64,000 nucleotides of DNA from Gavia stellata (GCF_030936135.1 NC_082595.1:19729930-19793929), one strand, 5' to 3'. Counted from the stretch's first letter, positions 1-14,356 are shown. The notes: generated by a model from the sequence alone, not told the origin. Translations and numbers: made by a program.

Positions 1-3000
1 ATTACCTTGGTTTCTGTATATTTAGTAAACTAATTTGGATTTCTTCTCTGTGAACCTAGCCAACTTCATCTTGAACATAAAGTTTGAGCACACACAACTC
101 CCCACGGCAAGGACTCCTACTGCTTAGCTACATGATGTGTGAAGAACAGATGTTTCCTCTTTTGAACCTGCTAGCTGTCAGCACGGCTTCATGAGCTCCT
201 GGTTCTTGCATTGGGCGGGTGAGAAGTAGAAGGCCAGTGTGAGAAGAGGCTGTGTTTTGGGCATTGCTTCCTGCTCTCAGGAAAGGATTGCAGAGGCTGA
301 AGTGGAAGTAAGAGTCCCAGAGGAAGTTAACCCCAGAGCTGTGACCTTCCTCTCTCTTCATCAGAAAGCCAAGGTGCCTAATCCACGGCTCTGTGGGGCC
401 AGGTGCTCCTAGGTGAGGTACCAATCAACTTCTGTGTCTGCAGGTCCAGGCGCGTGGCAGATGCTTGCTCACTCTCAAACTCACAACTGAACCCAGTAGC
501 CCTTGCTCCCAGATATTGCTGAGGGATACACCAAGTCACATCACAGGGTCACCCACAGGGAACAAATCAAATCTATGTGATACTAGAGGGGGAAAAAATA
601 TAGGAAGGAACTAAGAGCAGAATGCAAAGCAAATAAAACCCAACTGTTTGTGATGAAGTGCTATTAAAATATTGGAAGAGATGCTGAACTTAGCATCAAA
701 GAACAGTACAGTGTATTCCAGGCATGGGGGAATAGTCCAACACCCATGGGGGTTGTGATAAACCCAGGAAACTATTAATCTCTCTAAAGAAAAAGGAAGA
801 CAGAGATAAAAATATTCTTCCTACAGAGGATAAAGTGGATTTTTTATAACTCAAGCAGCAAGGTATCAGGGCTGGTTTTGTGGATTACACTAGGCGATTA
901 TAGATACAGCTAAGTAGGATGAAGTCAGAAGAGGGTTGATCGTCTTCTGGGAAGACATGAATTAAAGGGATTTTAGAAGATGAATAAAGAACTCCAGATA
1001 AGGCTGTAATGGAGCAGAGGATACTGCAGCCATGCTGTTGCTACATTAGGGTAAGAGCTACCTGGGGGAGGCTTTTCATCAGCAATTAAGCCTTAGTCAG
1101 TCAACCTTTCTAAAATGGGTAGCAAAGGCATGGTGCTGTTGCACTGCCTACAGATTGAGCCTGTCAGACCTTGAAATGCCTCTTCTTGGGCTTTCTTGTG
1201 TAGCCCCAGACAAAGACGGCCAGCCAAAACCTCCAGAAAGCCTGTGATTTGTCTCCAGAGAAGCTGAGGAAGAACATTGCCTGCTTCCCTCCCTCTGCCT
1301 TGCCTTGCAATGGATCTGTCCCCAGTTCTTAAGAGCCAAGATCTCAAAGGCTGCTGGATTCTTCACTGGCCACACCCAAGCAAGAAACAAGCTCCTGGTT
1401 TCTGACACCTATAACTACAGTCTAGGATGTGAAAAGAGCTTGGCAAACTCATTTCATACAGAAGCTGCTGTGCATTCACCAGCCCTTAATAACATTAGCT
1501 GACAAAGATTTTGCTAAATAGAAAATAGACTCTTCCCAGAGAAGCTAGAAGACCTAAATTTCTTCTCACACCAATAAAGCAGAGGACAATAAGCCTTTTC
1601 CTGTCATGAAAGGTTTGCTTTACTGAACTTAGATAGGACTGGAAAAAGGTAAAGTAAATAACTTCCTGTCTCCCTCCTGTGTCCAAAATCCCACTGTCCT
1701 TCACAGCAGGGCTTACGCTAGGTCTCAGGGTGACTACCCAAGCACAGCCCCTGGAGAACAGGTCCTGCAGAAACAGTGCTCAGAAAAAGGGCAGGCTGGG
1801 AACACCATGCCTGTCACTGTGGGGGCAAGGAAGCCAAGAATCAAATGCCGGGAACATTTCTGCAGGACAGACAAATCTTCCCAGCCGGCAGTGAGGAACA
1901 GAGCTCAGTGGAGAGGAGCGGAGGGAATGGGCTTTGATGGCTAATGTGTGTGACTGTCCCTGCAGCTGGGCACAATACAAGGGACCAGCATGAAGTCCTA
2001 TGGCCTGTTTTATGCAGGTGGGATGCGCTATTGGTTTGTCCAGCCTACAAATCACCAGCTGTGCCTGCAAAGCTCTGAAAGAACAACCTCCAGAGTGACC
2101 ACAAAAGAGCCATTGCCTGCATCCCATCTATGCGACCCTCTTGCAGCCATACTGAAGCATGAGCAGGGAGTCAAACCCACCTCAGATGCACTCAGCCTCA
2201 CCTGAAGATCGGTGCCTGGTCACCTGAAGAGCATACCCCTGCTCCCAGCACTCTGCCAATTAAAAGTACTCCATTTGGCGTCTTTGCCAAGCAGGACAGG
2301 GGAGATTTGTCTGTTCTTTGCTGTTGGATGTGCTCGGTTTGCAGCCCACCAAATAGAGGCATGTTGGTAAGTCCCGAGCTTGCAGTGAGAAGAGAAAAGC
2401 TTGCACAAAATAAGTGCTAATTCTAGAGAGGCACCAGCCACCCCATGACAGAGGGGTTTCTTCTCTTCCCCATTCACCTTTCCTATTTAGACCCCCAGCA
2501 GAGGAGCTTTCAAAGCATTCTGGCAGGTACTCCGTTCAGCCTGTCTTTCAATAGACAAAACAGTTTTACTCATCTCTGCTTCCAGCTTTATGCCAGAGAA
2601 GGGCAGCCAGTTAAAGCTGAGAGAGGCAGACGGCAAGGGTCAGGATTTCCTACAGTCCCGCAAGCTGCTCCTACAAACTCTGGGACAGATGTCTCAGGAG
2701 ATGGCTGCAGATTGCCCCACACTGCCTGTGTTCCAGCACTAGCCTGCTCTGAGCAAACAGGGCTGGTTGTTTTCCCCTGCTCCAGCAACAAGAGGACACA
2801 GGGAGAGCATCCCAGTGCCTCCAACCTATTCACCTGCTGCTTCGTGCTCTCCTGGCATCATGTAGGAACTGCATTGTCCTCGTGCCTCTATCTCCCCAGG
2901 TATAAAAGACCAATTTTTTTTTTGCTGTGTTTCCCAAGTAGTTGCAACCGGTTACTAATTAGTGTCTGCAAAATGCTTTCAAGTTCCTCAAAGGGAAGGT

Positions 3001-6000
3001 GCAAAAGAAGGACTAAATATCATTAACAGCTTTATTCTAAACACAGCAGAAAATTAATGAGGTGTTGGCTCCTCATGAACCGCAGCTACTGTCCTGCTGA
3101 GTAAACTTTGCTTTCATAGCAGGTATTGCCCACATCTGTGTTCCTGGAGCGCTACCGTTTGGGATGTTATCCTCTGAACCGAACCGCTACCGCCTCCTGG
3201 TGTTTGCTCTCTTGCCAAGGCCTGTGGATCTGCCACTCACAGCTTTTCCATTCATTTCCCTGGCGTTGCCTGGGATGCTGGTGACAGGAGATGGAGACCA
3301 GAGGGCGAGACATTTCAAAGGGGTGAGGTGTCTGTTTCCAGGTTCCTAATAATAAACTGCAATGCGAGGCAGAAATAATTAGCTAATATCAGTTTCTGAA
3401 TCTAATGGCTCTGAAGGCTTCTCCAAGCAGCTCATTCAGAGTGTTTCTGTTGCCAGTCTCCCGTTGTCGGGGCTTTCAAATGGCAGCTTTAGGTCTCTGC
3501 TGCTTGCAGTGCTGGCAGCCACTCAGGGACTGCAAGAGAAGTCATAATAAAAAAAATTGCTCTTGCTAATTTAAAAGTCAGGTCTCCCATCAAGCACATT
3601 TGGAGTTGGAAGGAGCGTTGCCTCAATGCAGACAGTTCACAGAGTGGGTCTTACCTCAGCTGGCGTACCTGCTGCCTTCATATGCCAAACATATGCCTGC
3701 TGGGGAAAAAGCGCTTCCCTAGCAGAGACAAGGACACGGTAGATCCCAGCCATGCCCCCCGGCTCCTCCAGGGCAATGCACCCAGGGCTGGCTGTTGGGG
3801 ACTCCTCCTGCAGGTGGACTTTGCAGCACCCTCTGCTCCCCAGGGCCCCTCTGCCTCCGCGGTGGGGAAGCACAGAGCCAAGGGGTTTGCAGCCACTGTT
3901 CCCCCTGCCCTGCTGCCTCCCTGACATCAGTTCAGCCACATGCTCCACTACTCCCCACAGTCCCTCAGGGCTGCTAGAGAAAAGCAGGCAGGCTCAACAC
4001 GCAGTTAGGGCTGCCACAAACTGGGTTCTCCATCACACTGTCTCTTTCTTGCCCACACACTGGGCACCACTGGACGCAGAGCACTTGGACAAAGCTGTCA
4101 GCTGCCAGGGCTACCCAGAGTCAGACAGTCTGCACAGGAAAGTGCTGCCTTTTGTGCACTCCCATGGATCTGCATGTGGGAAATCCCAGGAGAACAGGGA
4201 TTCCTTCCTGGGTGCCTTGTCTCTAATCCACTGCAAGCTCTGCTGCTGGCAAAGACCTCCAGAGTCCAAAGAGTGAAGCAGGGCAATGGCATGTTTTTTC
4301 AGGGAAGGAACCAAATGACCTCGATCTGCAAATTTCCCCACCTGGGAAGCAACCAGCCTCACAGGAACAGAGTGGCAGGAGAGCATCCCTGCGTGGGAGT
4401 GATCAGTAACTAACGCTTTCATGGTATTTCAATGTTTCCAGTCTCAGCCTAGGTCCTCCTTCTTTAGAGGAAGTTACAGCAACCTTAATACATCAGACAC
4501 TGGTGCTCCGGGCCAAGGTCACCAACATGTTCCAGTAAGATACAGGTCAGTTTATCCGTAAAGCCCTCAAAAGAGCATCTGGCAGTGTGAGTGAGGTCAC
4601 TAAGGCATGGTGTTCGCTGGGCTGCATGTGAACCAAGACAAAGCACTCCCCTCTGAGATAAACTGCTGAGATGAGTATGTGTGGAAAACACCTGAGTACT
4701 GTGCACCTGAGAGTAAAATATGGCTAAGCCATGTTTGTCAGTCTTGGCAGCAGCTGGTACACAAAATGGCTCTGTCTGTCTATTTGTTTCCCCTATAGAT
4801 GTCTTCCTCTCTTTCATGGCACTTCTCCAGCCTCTTCTAAAACCTAACAGCATCTCTGAAGCAATACGTTTGATGTCATTTCAAGAACTGGCCATTGGAG
4901 GTTGAAACTAAGTAGTTTGGCTTATTTCCTTCTCTCTGCAGGTTGTGAAATCTGGGACCAGTGGAGTCTTTTTGTAAAGTCATCAAAAAGCATTCAAATC
5001 CCACCTGCATTTGCCACACACAGTTCAAATCCCAAATTAGAAAAGCAAATGCATGCCTTGTGCTGCAGCTTCTTTCCCCTACTGCTTCCTTCCATGCCCT
5101 GGTCACCCTCCTGCCTGCTGATGCCACGCTTACAGCCAAGGTGCTGGCTGTGAGACACAGCCCGGAGCAGTGCAGCCAGCTGTATCTAGCCTCATCTTGG
5201 AGATGTGCAAGCTGTCCCAGGTTCAGAGCCATCAGAGGAGTATGGAGCAGTCATATTCTTCCAGGGAGAGGAATGAGCCCAGCCAGGGCAGCTGCTTTAT
5301 CCCTAATACGTGAGGCAAAAGAATTGTTTTTCCAACTGCTCTAGCTAGAAAAGACAGATTAGCTTTTGGACATTTAAACATTTTCTCAGGTCTGAGACAC
5401 AAGTAGAGAACGTCAGGTGAAGGACAGAATGGAGAAAATGGTGCTGATGTTTAACTCCTTTACATTAATCGGCCAGACAATCTGAGAGGAAAAGGTATTA
5501 AGGCTATTAGCCTGCTTCACACAGCCGCAGCCTCTGCTGTCCACAGAAGGAAAACCTTGCAGCAAAGGAAACTCCCCTTTCACCCCAACATCCTGACGGT
5601 TGAGTTGCCACCCCTGAAACAAGGCAGGAGCACATCAAACTGTGCCTGAACTGCCTTCCAGCCGAGCTAAAAAGTCTCTCGGACTGTATCTGCATTGCTC
5701 TGCCAGAGCAGTCTCCAGAACCAGCAACAAAAAGGATGCTCCTGCATCCCCCCCAGCAGAGCTTGCACATGGGACCCCATTCAGTATTTAGACTGTGTTT
5801 AACCTGTATGCACAGGTTCACATGGCCTCCTAGGGGATCCCATATTTGAACACAGTTTGACTGGGCTAAAAAAATACACTATCAGCAATGCTCCCACAGT
5901 CAGGACTGCTCAGGCCCAAGGAGAGGCTACATTGCCCAGCACAGCCCACAGCCGGTGGCCTGAGCCCAGCTCCCCGCAAGGGACAGGAAGACAGTTGATG

Positions 6001-9000
6001 CTTTGTGTGTCAGAAACACAGTCTTTGGCGTTCAGTCAGAGCTGGTTCACTTCAGCAGGAAAGGGAAAATACTCACTTCTCAGCACTGACTTCAGGAAGA
6101 TGCCTATCTAGGGAGGCACAGCCCATAGTCTTGCTTGTTGAGGGGAGAGGATTGAGGGCACTCCTCCATGGGCTGCTCTGACCATCCCGCTTCAGGGGCT
6201 TGCAAAAGCCGAAGGGGGTGCGAAGCATCTCTGAAATGGGGACAGTGTCACATTGCCAGGAAAAGGAAGGAAGCGGGAGCCTGAGCCTGGTGGAAACACA
6301 GCCCTCTCTTGCTAGTAATTTCACAAGAAGTGTCTTCATGCTGTGTCGGAAGAAGCCCAGCAGCAATTGACAGGAAGGATTTCAATCAGAAATCCATCTC
6401 CTGTAAGGACTGCTTTGGGGGCCAAACAGAGAAAGCAACCTGCAATCTACTTTGTATTGCTGAGCAATAATGAGGCCAGCTCAGATGGAAAGCAGATGGA
6501 GAGAAAGTGAATAAGGCCCCCAAACACTGGGGAGAGTGGAAACAATCAGAGCACTGACTGCCGCAATACAGGCCAATGCGACTTCAACCAGCTCGGCAAT
6601 AATCAGAGCCCCAGTTCTCTCTCCCCTCTACATTTGCCTCATGACATTCAGCCAGTGAGCAAACATTTTCCTGACCATAGACTAGATTTAAAACCTCTTT
6701 GGCTGCAGCTTATCTCAACAAATAAAAGACCAGGAGCTGGTCTGAGTGTGTGACTCTGCTCAGCTCTGCCTACAGGCAGCTTGTGCACAGCTGCTTTCAC
6801 TCTCCCTGCATGGTTAGCACCCAGCGTACTCACAACCTGATGGATAAGGTGCTGTCTGACCATTGCTCTGAGTAGTGCCTAAACCGGACCCACGGCAAGC
6901 TGGTACAGCTGTTGCTGCCATGGATGAGGGGGAAGTGAAGGGAACATCTTCACGGCATTTGGGAAGGAAAGCAACAACTCAGTCACCGTGCACATCCCAC
7001 CTCCTCTCACCAGACAGAAGAAGCAAGCCTGCTTATCCCAGCCTCTCTCTCTCTGGGCTGGCCTTGGCTCTGCCACTCACTCCTTCCAGTATTCAGCCAG
7101 CTCTGCCTTGGCACCTCCACCAGCTGTCTACGCTGCAGAGAAGCCCGGAGCTGCCTCTCAGCAGGTCAACCAGGGACAGCATCACCTGGCCAGCTCTGCC
7201 TGGGCACACTCCAAAAGCCTCACAGACAGACCCTTGCCCTGGAAGGAAGCCCAAAGGACACAGGAGTCAATGCAGGGCAGCAAAGCCCAGCTATCACCTG
7301 CCTTTCTCAGGTTCCCAAAGTAGAGGACTGTGATCTTTTTTGATCATCTCTGCACTAAACAGAAATCTTCTGAAACTGATTTTATTCCCCAAATCCCTGC
7401 CCCAGTAGGTTGAAGGAACAACCTGGAGGGAAGACAAACCATGGTTAGCTTGGAGAAAGGCTGGAATATATCAACTGAAGTAACACAGGAATGCCTTCTT
7501 GGTGCCCAGAAGGATTTCTGGCTGAAACAGAAAGAACACAGATCAATTTAAGGCCCTGGAGTATCCCATGAGGAGAGGAGCGGTATCCTGCTCTCCTCAC
7601 CATGTGCCTTTCACTCTCTTCCCCCACCAGGCACAGTGCTTGTCATGGAGTCCTCCTGAAGCAGGCACTGGCCAGACTGGACTCCCCATGTTCTCCAGTA
7701 CATCTGTTCTTCCTGAAAAGCTTTGGGAGGCCACGGACACACCCCTGCACAGGGAGGCAAAAGGGACTGCAAAATCTCAGAAAGTTTTATATAACCACAA
7801 AACTATTTCCCAGGAAGCCGTATTTGTGTCATCTTTTTATATTTCAAGCCTGTTCCAGCTCTCTTATCTTCTTTTTTTTCCAACACTAGCAGCAGCAGTG
7901 TACTTAGCCTGGTAAATAATGCATACCGCTCTCGCTGCTATGCAGACAGACAAAGGCAGGTAGTGTATCAAAGAATAAAATTGTACAGCGAATTGCACTG
8001 TAATAGCTGTAATTTAGTGCCCTGTGGGTGATCAGAGATTCAGAAAGTATCAGAGACCCATGCTCTGCGCTGACTGGCAAGGTGACTGGAGATACAGCAC
8101 AGTGTTTGACCCTTGGATTGCTTCCAACCTAAGCGTAGCCATAAAAAATTCAGGAGACCATGCTGTCTCCCAGCAAAATGGTTTGTGGGGTGGATAAATA
8201 GATGGATTTTGTGTGTACGCACACTCGGTATATTTATGTGGACGCACAGAGATAATCAAAGAAACACTGATCAAGACCCGGACTACTTATATAACACAAA
8301 TGCCTGGAGAAGCTGGGGGTGTATCTGGGTTGTTTTTTATTGTCTGCTTGTAAGACCGAAGGGAAGTCTTCGTTAGGGCGCCAGCTGGATCCCAGCTCAG
8401 GAAATCTCAATTCATTTCACATGCAGGCTAGCAGCTAATGATGTGTGTGTGTGTCTGCCTGTCTGATTTCAGCCCTTTGGCCATCTCAGACTTGGGGGCA
8501 TTCAGATTCCTTGCCAGGTTCCCATTTCTGGAGCATTTGTCTCCACCAATCACCCAGGAAGTCATTTGAGGAAGCAGAAATGATAGCAGGAGAAATAACG
8601 CTATTTTCAGACTCCCTAGCAGCCCCTTGATCAGAGGCAGCAAGATGCATATTCCCTTGGAGCTCATCAGAGACCTGGAAGGATATAATCACTCTCTTTC
8701 TACCTGAACAACACAAGAGCATGCAGGGATGCAGAGGGCTGTCACGTCCCGTTTGCAGACATCTTGGTGCAGGAGTAAACTCCTTTCTTCCCCCTGCTCA
8801 GGGAGCCCCGAGCACCCCCTGTCCTCAAAAGTCTCTCTCCCATTGCCCAGGGGAAATGAGAAGCAAAGGGTCAGCCACGTCCTCCTAGGAGCACAGGGGG
8901 CCTGCCCAGAAGTAGCGAGCACCAAGCTAGGGAAGAGGGGCTTTGAAGCAGGAGGGTGACTGGGAAGGACAGGGCTTAGCATAAATACTAGGCAGTTTAT

Positions 9001-12000
9001 TTTCAAAAAGCATCCCACCATCCAGAAAACCACAGGGCACATTAGAGGGCAAGTCTCTCACTGTCCCTGCAGATGGGGACCGACTCAGCCTGACTTTGCA
9101 CTGAGGTGTCTGAGCCAGGGAATACATTTACAAGGCTGTCCTCTCTCATAACAAGTGACAGCTCTGTTTGGATTGGCCGCAGCACTCAGTAGCCTGTCTG
9201 CCGCGTGACAGGCCTGCAGAAGTGACGGCGTAGGAAGAGGCACAGATTTGGCTTCTCCCACCTCTGTCAGCAAAGCTACAAAATCCTTGAGCACTTCACT
9301 ACTCTAACAGGACCTGGAACCTTGTAGGACAAATCCCCCATGGAATCCGGATAGAGAACATGGCGCTTTTAACAAACAGCAGATGTGGTTCAGCTTCCTC
9401 ATGCCTTTCACAGCACCATCAACTGAAACTGGAGATTGGGAAATGCCACACATAAATTGAGTGGGAAAGTGAAGATGGAAACAGAAGAGAATCGGGCACT
9501 GGCCCATTAACTCCTAACGACTGCCAGGCAAAAGAGGTAGAGCAGGTGAAAACGGGATGACTGGGGCAGGAATGGAGACTGTGGTCACCAGATGACTGAG
9601 CTAGAAAGCAGCTGCCCAGCACAGGACCAGAAATGCTGGCACAGATGAGTGTGAGCTCCGTGAGGTCACCAGGCCAACCTCACCACCCCAAATCTCTGCA
9701 GCCCATTTGCCAAATAAGTACTTTCTGGCTCCCTGGAGCCTGTTCAAGGGGATAAATGTCCAAGAAAGGGCTTAGGCTCTTCTGCATGTAGCTGAGGGAC
9801 CCCAAGTTAAAAACATGGCAATAAAGCTAGTCACGCAATTTTGAAGTGGCATGGAAGTTCGGTGGGGTCTCCTCAAAAGACTCCAAGATGCCACATGCAG
9901 GTCAGAAGCAAACTTGTCCTGGGGAACTGTGACGTCCACATTTTCCCTCCCCTGATACTTGCCAAATGTTAAAAGCAGTTCCACTCAGCCATGCCCTAAT
10001 TCAGAAATACACAGCTCCCCATGACTTTCTGGGCAACCAGCGGGACCCTGTACTGCCTCCGCACCACGGTGCCCATCTCTGTGATGGATGCACCTCTGCT
10101 GGCTGCAGAATAAACTCGGCCATGGGGTTGTGGCCCCAATAACACAGCACTTCATAAAGCTGCTTGGGTCTCTCTCTGTGTTCTCAGATATTTATAAGGG
10201 GCCCATCCCCACAATATATCTGAGCACTTCACGCTCAATCAGATATTTCTTCTTGTAACTGTGCTCTTATCTTTGCATAGATAGGAACTATGCCAACACA
10301 GCTTCTTAGACCCTGGAGGTGATGCAGTGTGTTTCTGGGAGGGCAGCAATGCTTTCATAAAATAAAGAACAAATGGCTGGGATAGGCCCCAAAAGTGCCT
10401 CCAAACTGGCACCTGGCATAAGAAAACTTGCGCAGACAGGTCCTGAAGTAATGGGCAGAGACTAAAGCAGAAGGGAATCTCCAATTTTCAGTAATTCATT
10501 TGAGCAAATCTGTACCCCTGTTCCCAGATTTGCAGGGTGGGATGCACCACTGGACCCATGGATCCCACTTAGATCACATCTCTAAAAGCCATTGTTCCAG
10601 TTCTCTTGTGTCCTCCACACTAACACAGACGATTTGGAGTTCAGCTTCATTCAGCATCAAAGCGAGATCTGTGATTACATGCTGTGCCTGGCTCTATGAA
10701 AAGCAGGACTCCATCTGTTCCCATTGCAATTACTGCACTGTGTGGACAGTCATGATCTTGCATGAGGCACACAGCTCCTCAGAGCCCCTCATGTTTGACC
10801 CAGGCATGTAGGATATGGGATTTCATCCAAACAGAATCTATTGATGAGGGCATCAGCCCTGGCTACAGAATCCCTTCTTGGCCCAACTCTGCATTTCACC
10901 AATGCCAGTTTTGTCTCTGGGTAGGTTGTTTTGATTAATTTCATTTAATTAATTCTATCGTCTCAAGCTGTTCCCAGAATCTGTGTGGAGCCTGTCAAGG
11001 TGGGAGCACAGAACATGATGCACACAAACTGAAGATGCGGTCCATTGGCTTCTCTATATTTATCTTCCCAGAGGAAAAAAACACCCCACCCTACAGGAGC
11101 ATCTTTCAGCCTATAGAAATCTGACAGTGTTTTCTGTTGCTCTTCTGTTCCCTGGTGGCATTTAATTCTGCAGTTGTCCCTGCTAGAGGCAGACATGTCT
11201 GCACTGGAATTTGTGTTCCCTAGTTATCATCACAAAGATGCAATTTCATCCCTGCTTATAGGGCTTCGGGAGAAAGGAGGGAATTTATGTGTTGGTCCTA
11301 TAGGAGGGAAGTGGGGGAAAAACAAAGCTCCATAGCTCAGTTCTAGCTCACAGCACCTCTCAGCTTGTTGTCTGCCTCCTTCGCACTCAGTTTTTTCTTC
11401 CTCCAGGAGGTCAACACAGAACCTCTGCCACTGGTGACATTTCCTGCTTATTCCTTTGTGCTGGGAGTCCTCCTGTCCCAGGGATCACCCATCCTTGGTT
11501 GCCCTCAGCAGCAAGATACTTCCCTCCATCTCTTCAGAGGTGCAAGGGTAGAGACAGAGGAAGATTCGCCCTGCCTGCTCTCACCTCAGCTTTCCCCTGC
11601 AGACAGGTTTCTCCCTTGACATGGGGCAGTGACTTCCTTCCTTCTACAATCCCCATGACCAGCTGCATTTGGTACAGCAGGGCTGGGAGGGGAGAGGAGA
11701 CGTGGCACTGGGCTAGAGCTGGACACCCGCTACATTGAGGAAACCTGTTCTCAGAAAGTCCCTGGAAGGTCCCCTCCTGTCCCATGGTTCATGAGCCATT
11801 GCTGACAAGCTGGGGAAGGACATGCGGGGGGGACAAAGGACTGCTCCCCATGGTATAGCCAAGGATAAGAGGTCAGGCCCCTGGATTCAGTGCTAGCCCA
11901 GCTACTTACTTGCTGCAGAGATTGGGTCAGATAGTGCCTCACTCTTCACATCTATAAAGTGAGATGTCTGGCCTCAGCTTCCTCTCAGACTTGTCAGAGT

Positions 12001-12350
12001 ACTGATTCATTTGTGCTTACAAAGCACAGTGAATCTTGCAGATGAAGAAGGCAAAAAGAGGTAGGAAGGTAGTAAATCAGGAGTGCCCAGGAATATTCTC
12101 CTAGACACATCCTGCAAACTAGCACCGAATGGCTCACATCCATATTATTAAGCTCTCTTCACCTCTGAAACAGAGTGACCTCGTGCAAAAGCCTATTGGG
12201 AACTGTCCTCCGCCTATGATAACTCCCAAATCATGCCTGGAAATTGTCTGGTCCCTAGTGGGACCAAGCCAATCCATGCCGGAGGTGTGCTGACACTTAA
12301 TTCTGATGATTGAGTTTGTATTCCGGGAACGTTTCCTGACATTGTTTAAT
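1..12350. other. Non-coding left flank, no gene recognised
   Basis: I read both strands and found no exon that I can assign to a known protein. Open frames here are short or lack conserved-looking content and flanking splice sites that make sense together. In mammals the neighbour on this side of CCDC167 is MDGA1, which would lie on the + strand with its 3' end facing right. No MDGA1 immunoglobulin, MAM or GPI-signal exon was seen, so this is either intergenic DNA or untranslated sequence. A few AATAAA motifs occur on the + strand (near 632, 3348 and 7974) but nothing ties them to a transcript. Confidence 0.6.
8442..8454. repeat. Short (TG)n microsatellite
   Basis: Six and a half uninterrupted TG units in otherwise unique sequence. 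It is a short simple repeat with no visible associated gene. Confidence 0.8.
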
Positions 12351-12386
12351 TTACTAGTAAAGACTTAATTACTAGTGAAGACTTAA
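12351..12386. repeat. Tandem duplication of an 18-bp unit
   Basis: Two adjacent 18-bp copies match at 17 of 18 positions (A versus G at unit position 9). Each carries an ACTAGT palindrome and ends in AAGACTTAA. The pair sits in an AT-rich stretch just upstream of an ancient CR1 fragment. The cause is probably replication slippage. Confidence 0.8.
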
Positions 12387-12559
12387 TGTCTGTTCTATTA
12401 AATTACCCTCAAAGTCAGCACTGCCCTGATAAAAATCAGCAAGTGTCCCTAAACCTTCTTCAAAACATTGATTCCTCAGCCCTCAATCATTACCTTTCCA
12501 TGTCCCCAGTGAATGTGGAACAAATTATTAAATAATCAATTTGTTATTGCTTACAGATA

Positions 12560-13570
12560 ATCAGGTGATAAGAAATAGCCAGCATAGAGAAAGCCAAGAA
12601 CAAATCACATCAAACCAGTTAACTTTCTTTGCCACTGTAACTGGAATAGTGGAGAGAGCAGGTCCAGCAATGCAGGCTATCCCGATGCGCAGTAAGACTT
12701 TTTGAAACAATCCTGTCTGATATTTCTCACAGGTATGTGCTCTGACATTAGTTACCAGTACTTTGCCATCAGACCAGGAGGACTTGCAGAGATCAGTCCC
12801 AGGGGTGCCTGGCCAGACTATCAACTAGTTTCCTCAGTGACTTAGATGATGAAATAAAGTATGTTTACAAAATACATAACTGGCCCCAAGTCTGGAATAG
12901 CTTGCAACATTGAAGGCAAGATAGGAAAAAAAATTATCTTGATAATTGGAGAAACAGCTCACAATCAGCCAGCTAAAATTCCATAAAACCATGCAAAATA
13001 CTGCACTGAGAAGGGGAAAAAATCAAATGTGCCAGTAAAGTAACGGGGAACGGTTGGCTAGACCACAGCACTGAGGAAATGGATTGAGGAGTTACAGGAC
13101 CATGAACCAAATATGAATCACCATTGTGAAGGTATTGCATAAAAAGGCAAATTTCATTCTTGGCTGTATTACTAGAGCATACTGCCTATAAGACAAAGGA
13201 GGTCATTTTTTGCTTTCTCAATATCCCCAAGTTAGAGAGGCTCAGTAAGAAAGGCTTAGCCTAGGTTTGGACTGGAGGAAGGTAACAAACAGTATAAGAG
13301 GTGCAAAACGCATAGTGTTGAAAGAAGAGGATTGAGTCTAGCAGGGAGAAAACAGAAGAGGGAATATGATAATGAACCTAAAATATAAAAGGTTGTTATA
13401 AGAAAGATGCTGATCAATTGTTCCCCATGTCTCCTGAGAAAAAGTCGAGATACAAAAGCTCAATTAGGTTATAAAGAGGGAAACCTTCCCAGCTATCAGT
13501 CAATGAGCAGTGGAACAGGTACTGAGGAGGTAGTAGCATCCCTGGCATGTGTTAAGGGCAGGTAAGGCAA
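12560..13570 (+). mobile_element. Ancient degraded CR1-family LINE fragment
   Basis: The order of recognisable blocks is that of the 3' half of an old CR1-type LINE. First comes a block about sequence kept for a reverse transcriptase ('aagaacaaatcacatcaaac'), then 'gacttagatgatgaaataaa', then 'gggaatatgataatgaacct'. The end has 'gttataagaaagatgctg' and a terminal motif on the number and size of the copy's target ('gagcagtggaacaggt'). No open frame survives. An 87-codon frame on the opposite strand near its start is accidental. Boundaries are approximate because the copy is heavily mutated and may be more than one fragment. Confidence 0.65.
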
Positions 13571-13849
13571 ACACCTGCTTGGGTGGCATCAGTGGATCTG
13601 ATCCTGCCTCTGGGCACGTAGATGGAGTGACTTCTGAACGTTCCTTTCAGACTGACACCTGTGTAATTTTTAGTTTCTAACGTCACTTCATCACTGATTT
13701 TGGCTGCAGGGATGTGACCCCCAATGCAGTAGGGACAGCCTAATCAGAGCCCCTGAGCAGGGTCTTACCAGGGCCGTATCCAGTCTCATTACTGGGTATG
13801 TTATTTGATGTTCACCCATACATCATCACATCCTGTGCCTTCCTCTTTC

Positions 13850-14115
13850 AGGCTTTATGTTAGACCAACCCATTCAACAGCTTACTAAAAACTATTTCAT
13901 TCATTTCCTCTCACCCCTCTGGCAGGAGGTGTGTTCCATAATCTGATTGCTCTCACAGCTAGAAACTTCTGATTTCCAGCTTAAATATGCTTGTGGCCAG
14001 TCAGCAGCCACTTGATATGGAGTAGTTCAAATTCATACTCATGTCTGTGGATATTCTAAAATACAGAAGCTGATGTCATTGCATGTGAAAAATGTCCAGA
14101 TCTGTTCTTCAGGTT
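13850..14115 (-). mobile_element. Ancient CR1-like LINE fragment, reverse orientation
   Basis: The + strand reads like the reverse complement of an old CR1 3' region: 'gtgttccataatctgattgc', then 'ctcacagctagaaacttctg', then 'tccagcttaaatatgcttgt' and 'ggccagtcagcagccacttg'. It lies in opposite orientation to the fragment before it and the CR1 tail after it, so this 2-kb patch holds at least three separate insertions. Limits are approximate. Confidence 0.5.
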
Positions 14116-14356
14116 TCAAGAAGGAAAAGATCATAAATTTGCTGAGGAAAAGGAACAGTTTTTCATTCTTGCTTCAGCATGTAGATGACCTGAATGACAT
14201 TACAAAGAAAATGAAGAAGCAACACAGGAAAGGCTGAAGAGAGAGTGCCAGCTGAGGGCAGAACCAGGAGACCCAAGACCAGGTGACAGGTATAATGAGG
14301 TTATCAGCTTGATGGGGATTCAGGAAGGCCAGGAAGGAACGTGTGGACAAGGCACT

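Noticed and set aside
2445-3026. 193-codon open frame on the + strand
   Set aside because: Low-complexity Ser/Cys-rich product with no domain I recognise, no poly(A) signal close behind and no promoter-like sequence ahead.
12561-12824. 87-codon minus-strand frame
   Set aside because: Lies antisense inside an ancient CR1 fragment.
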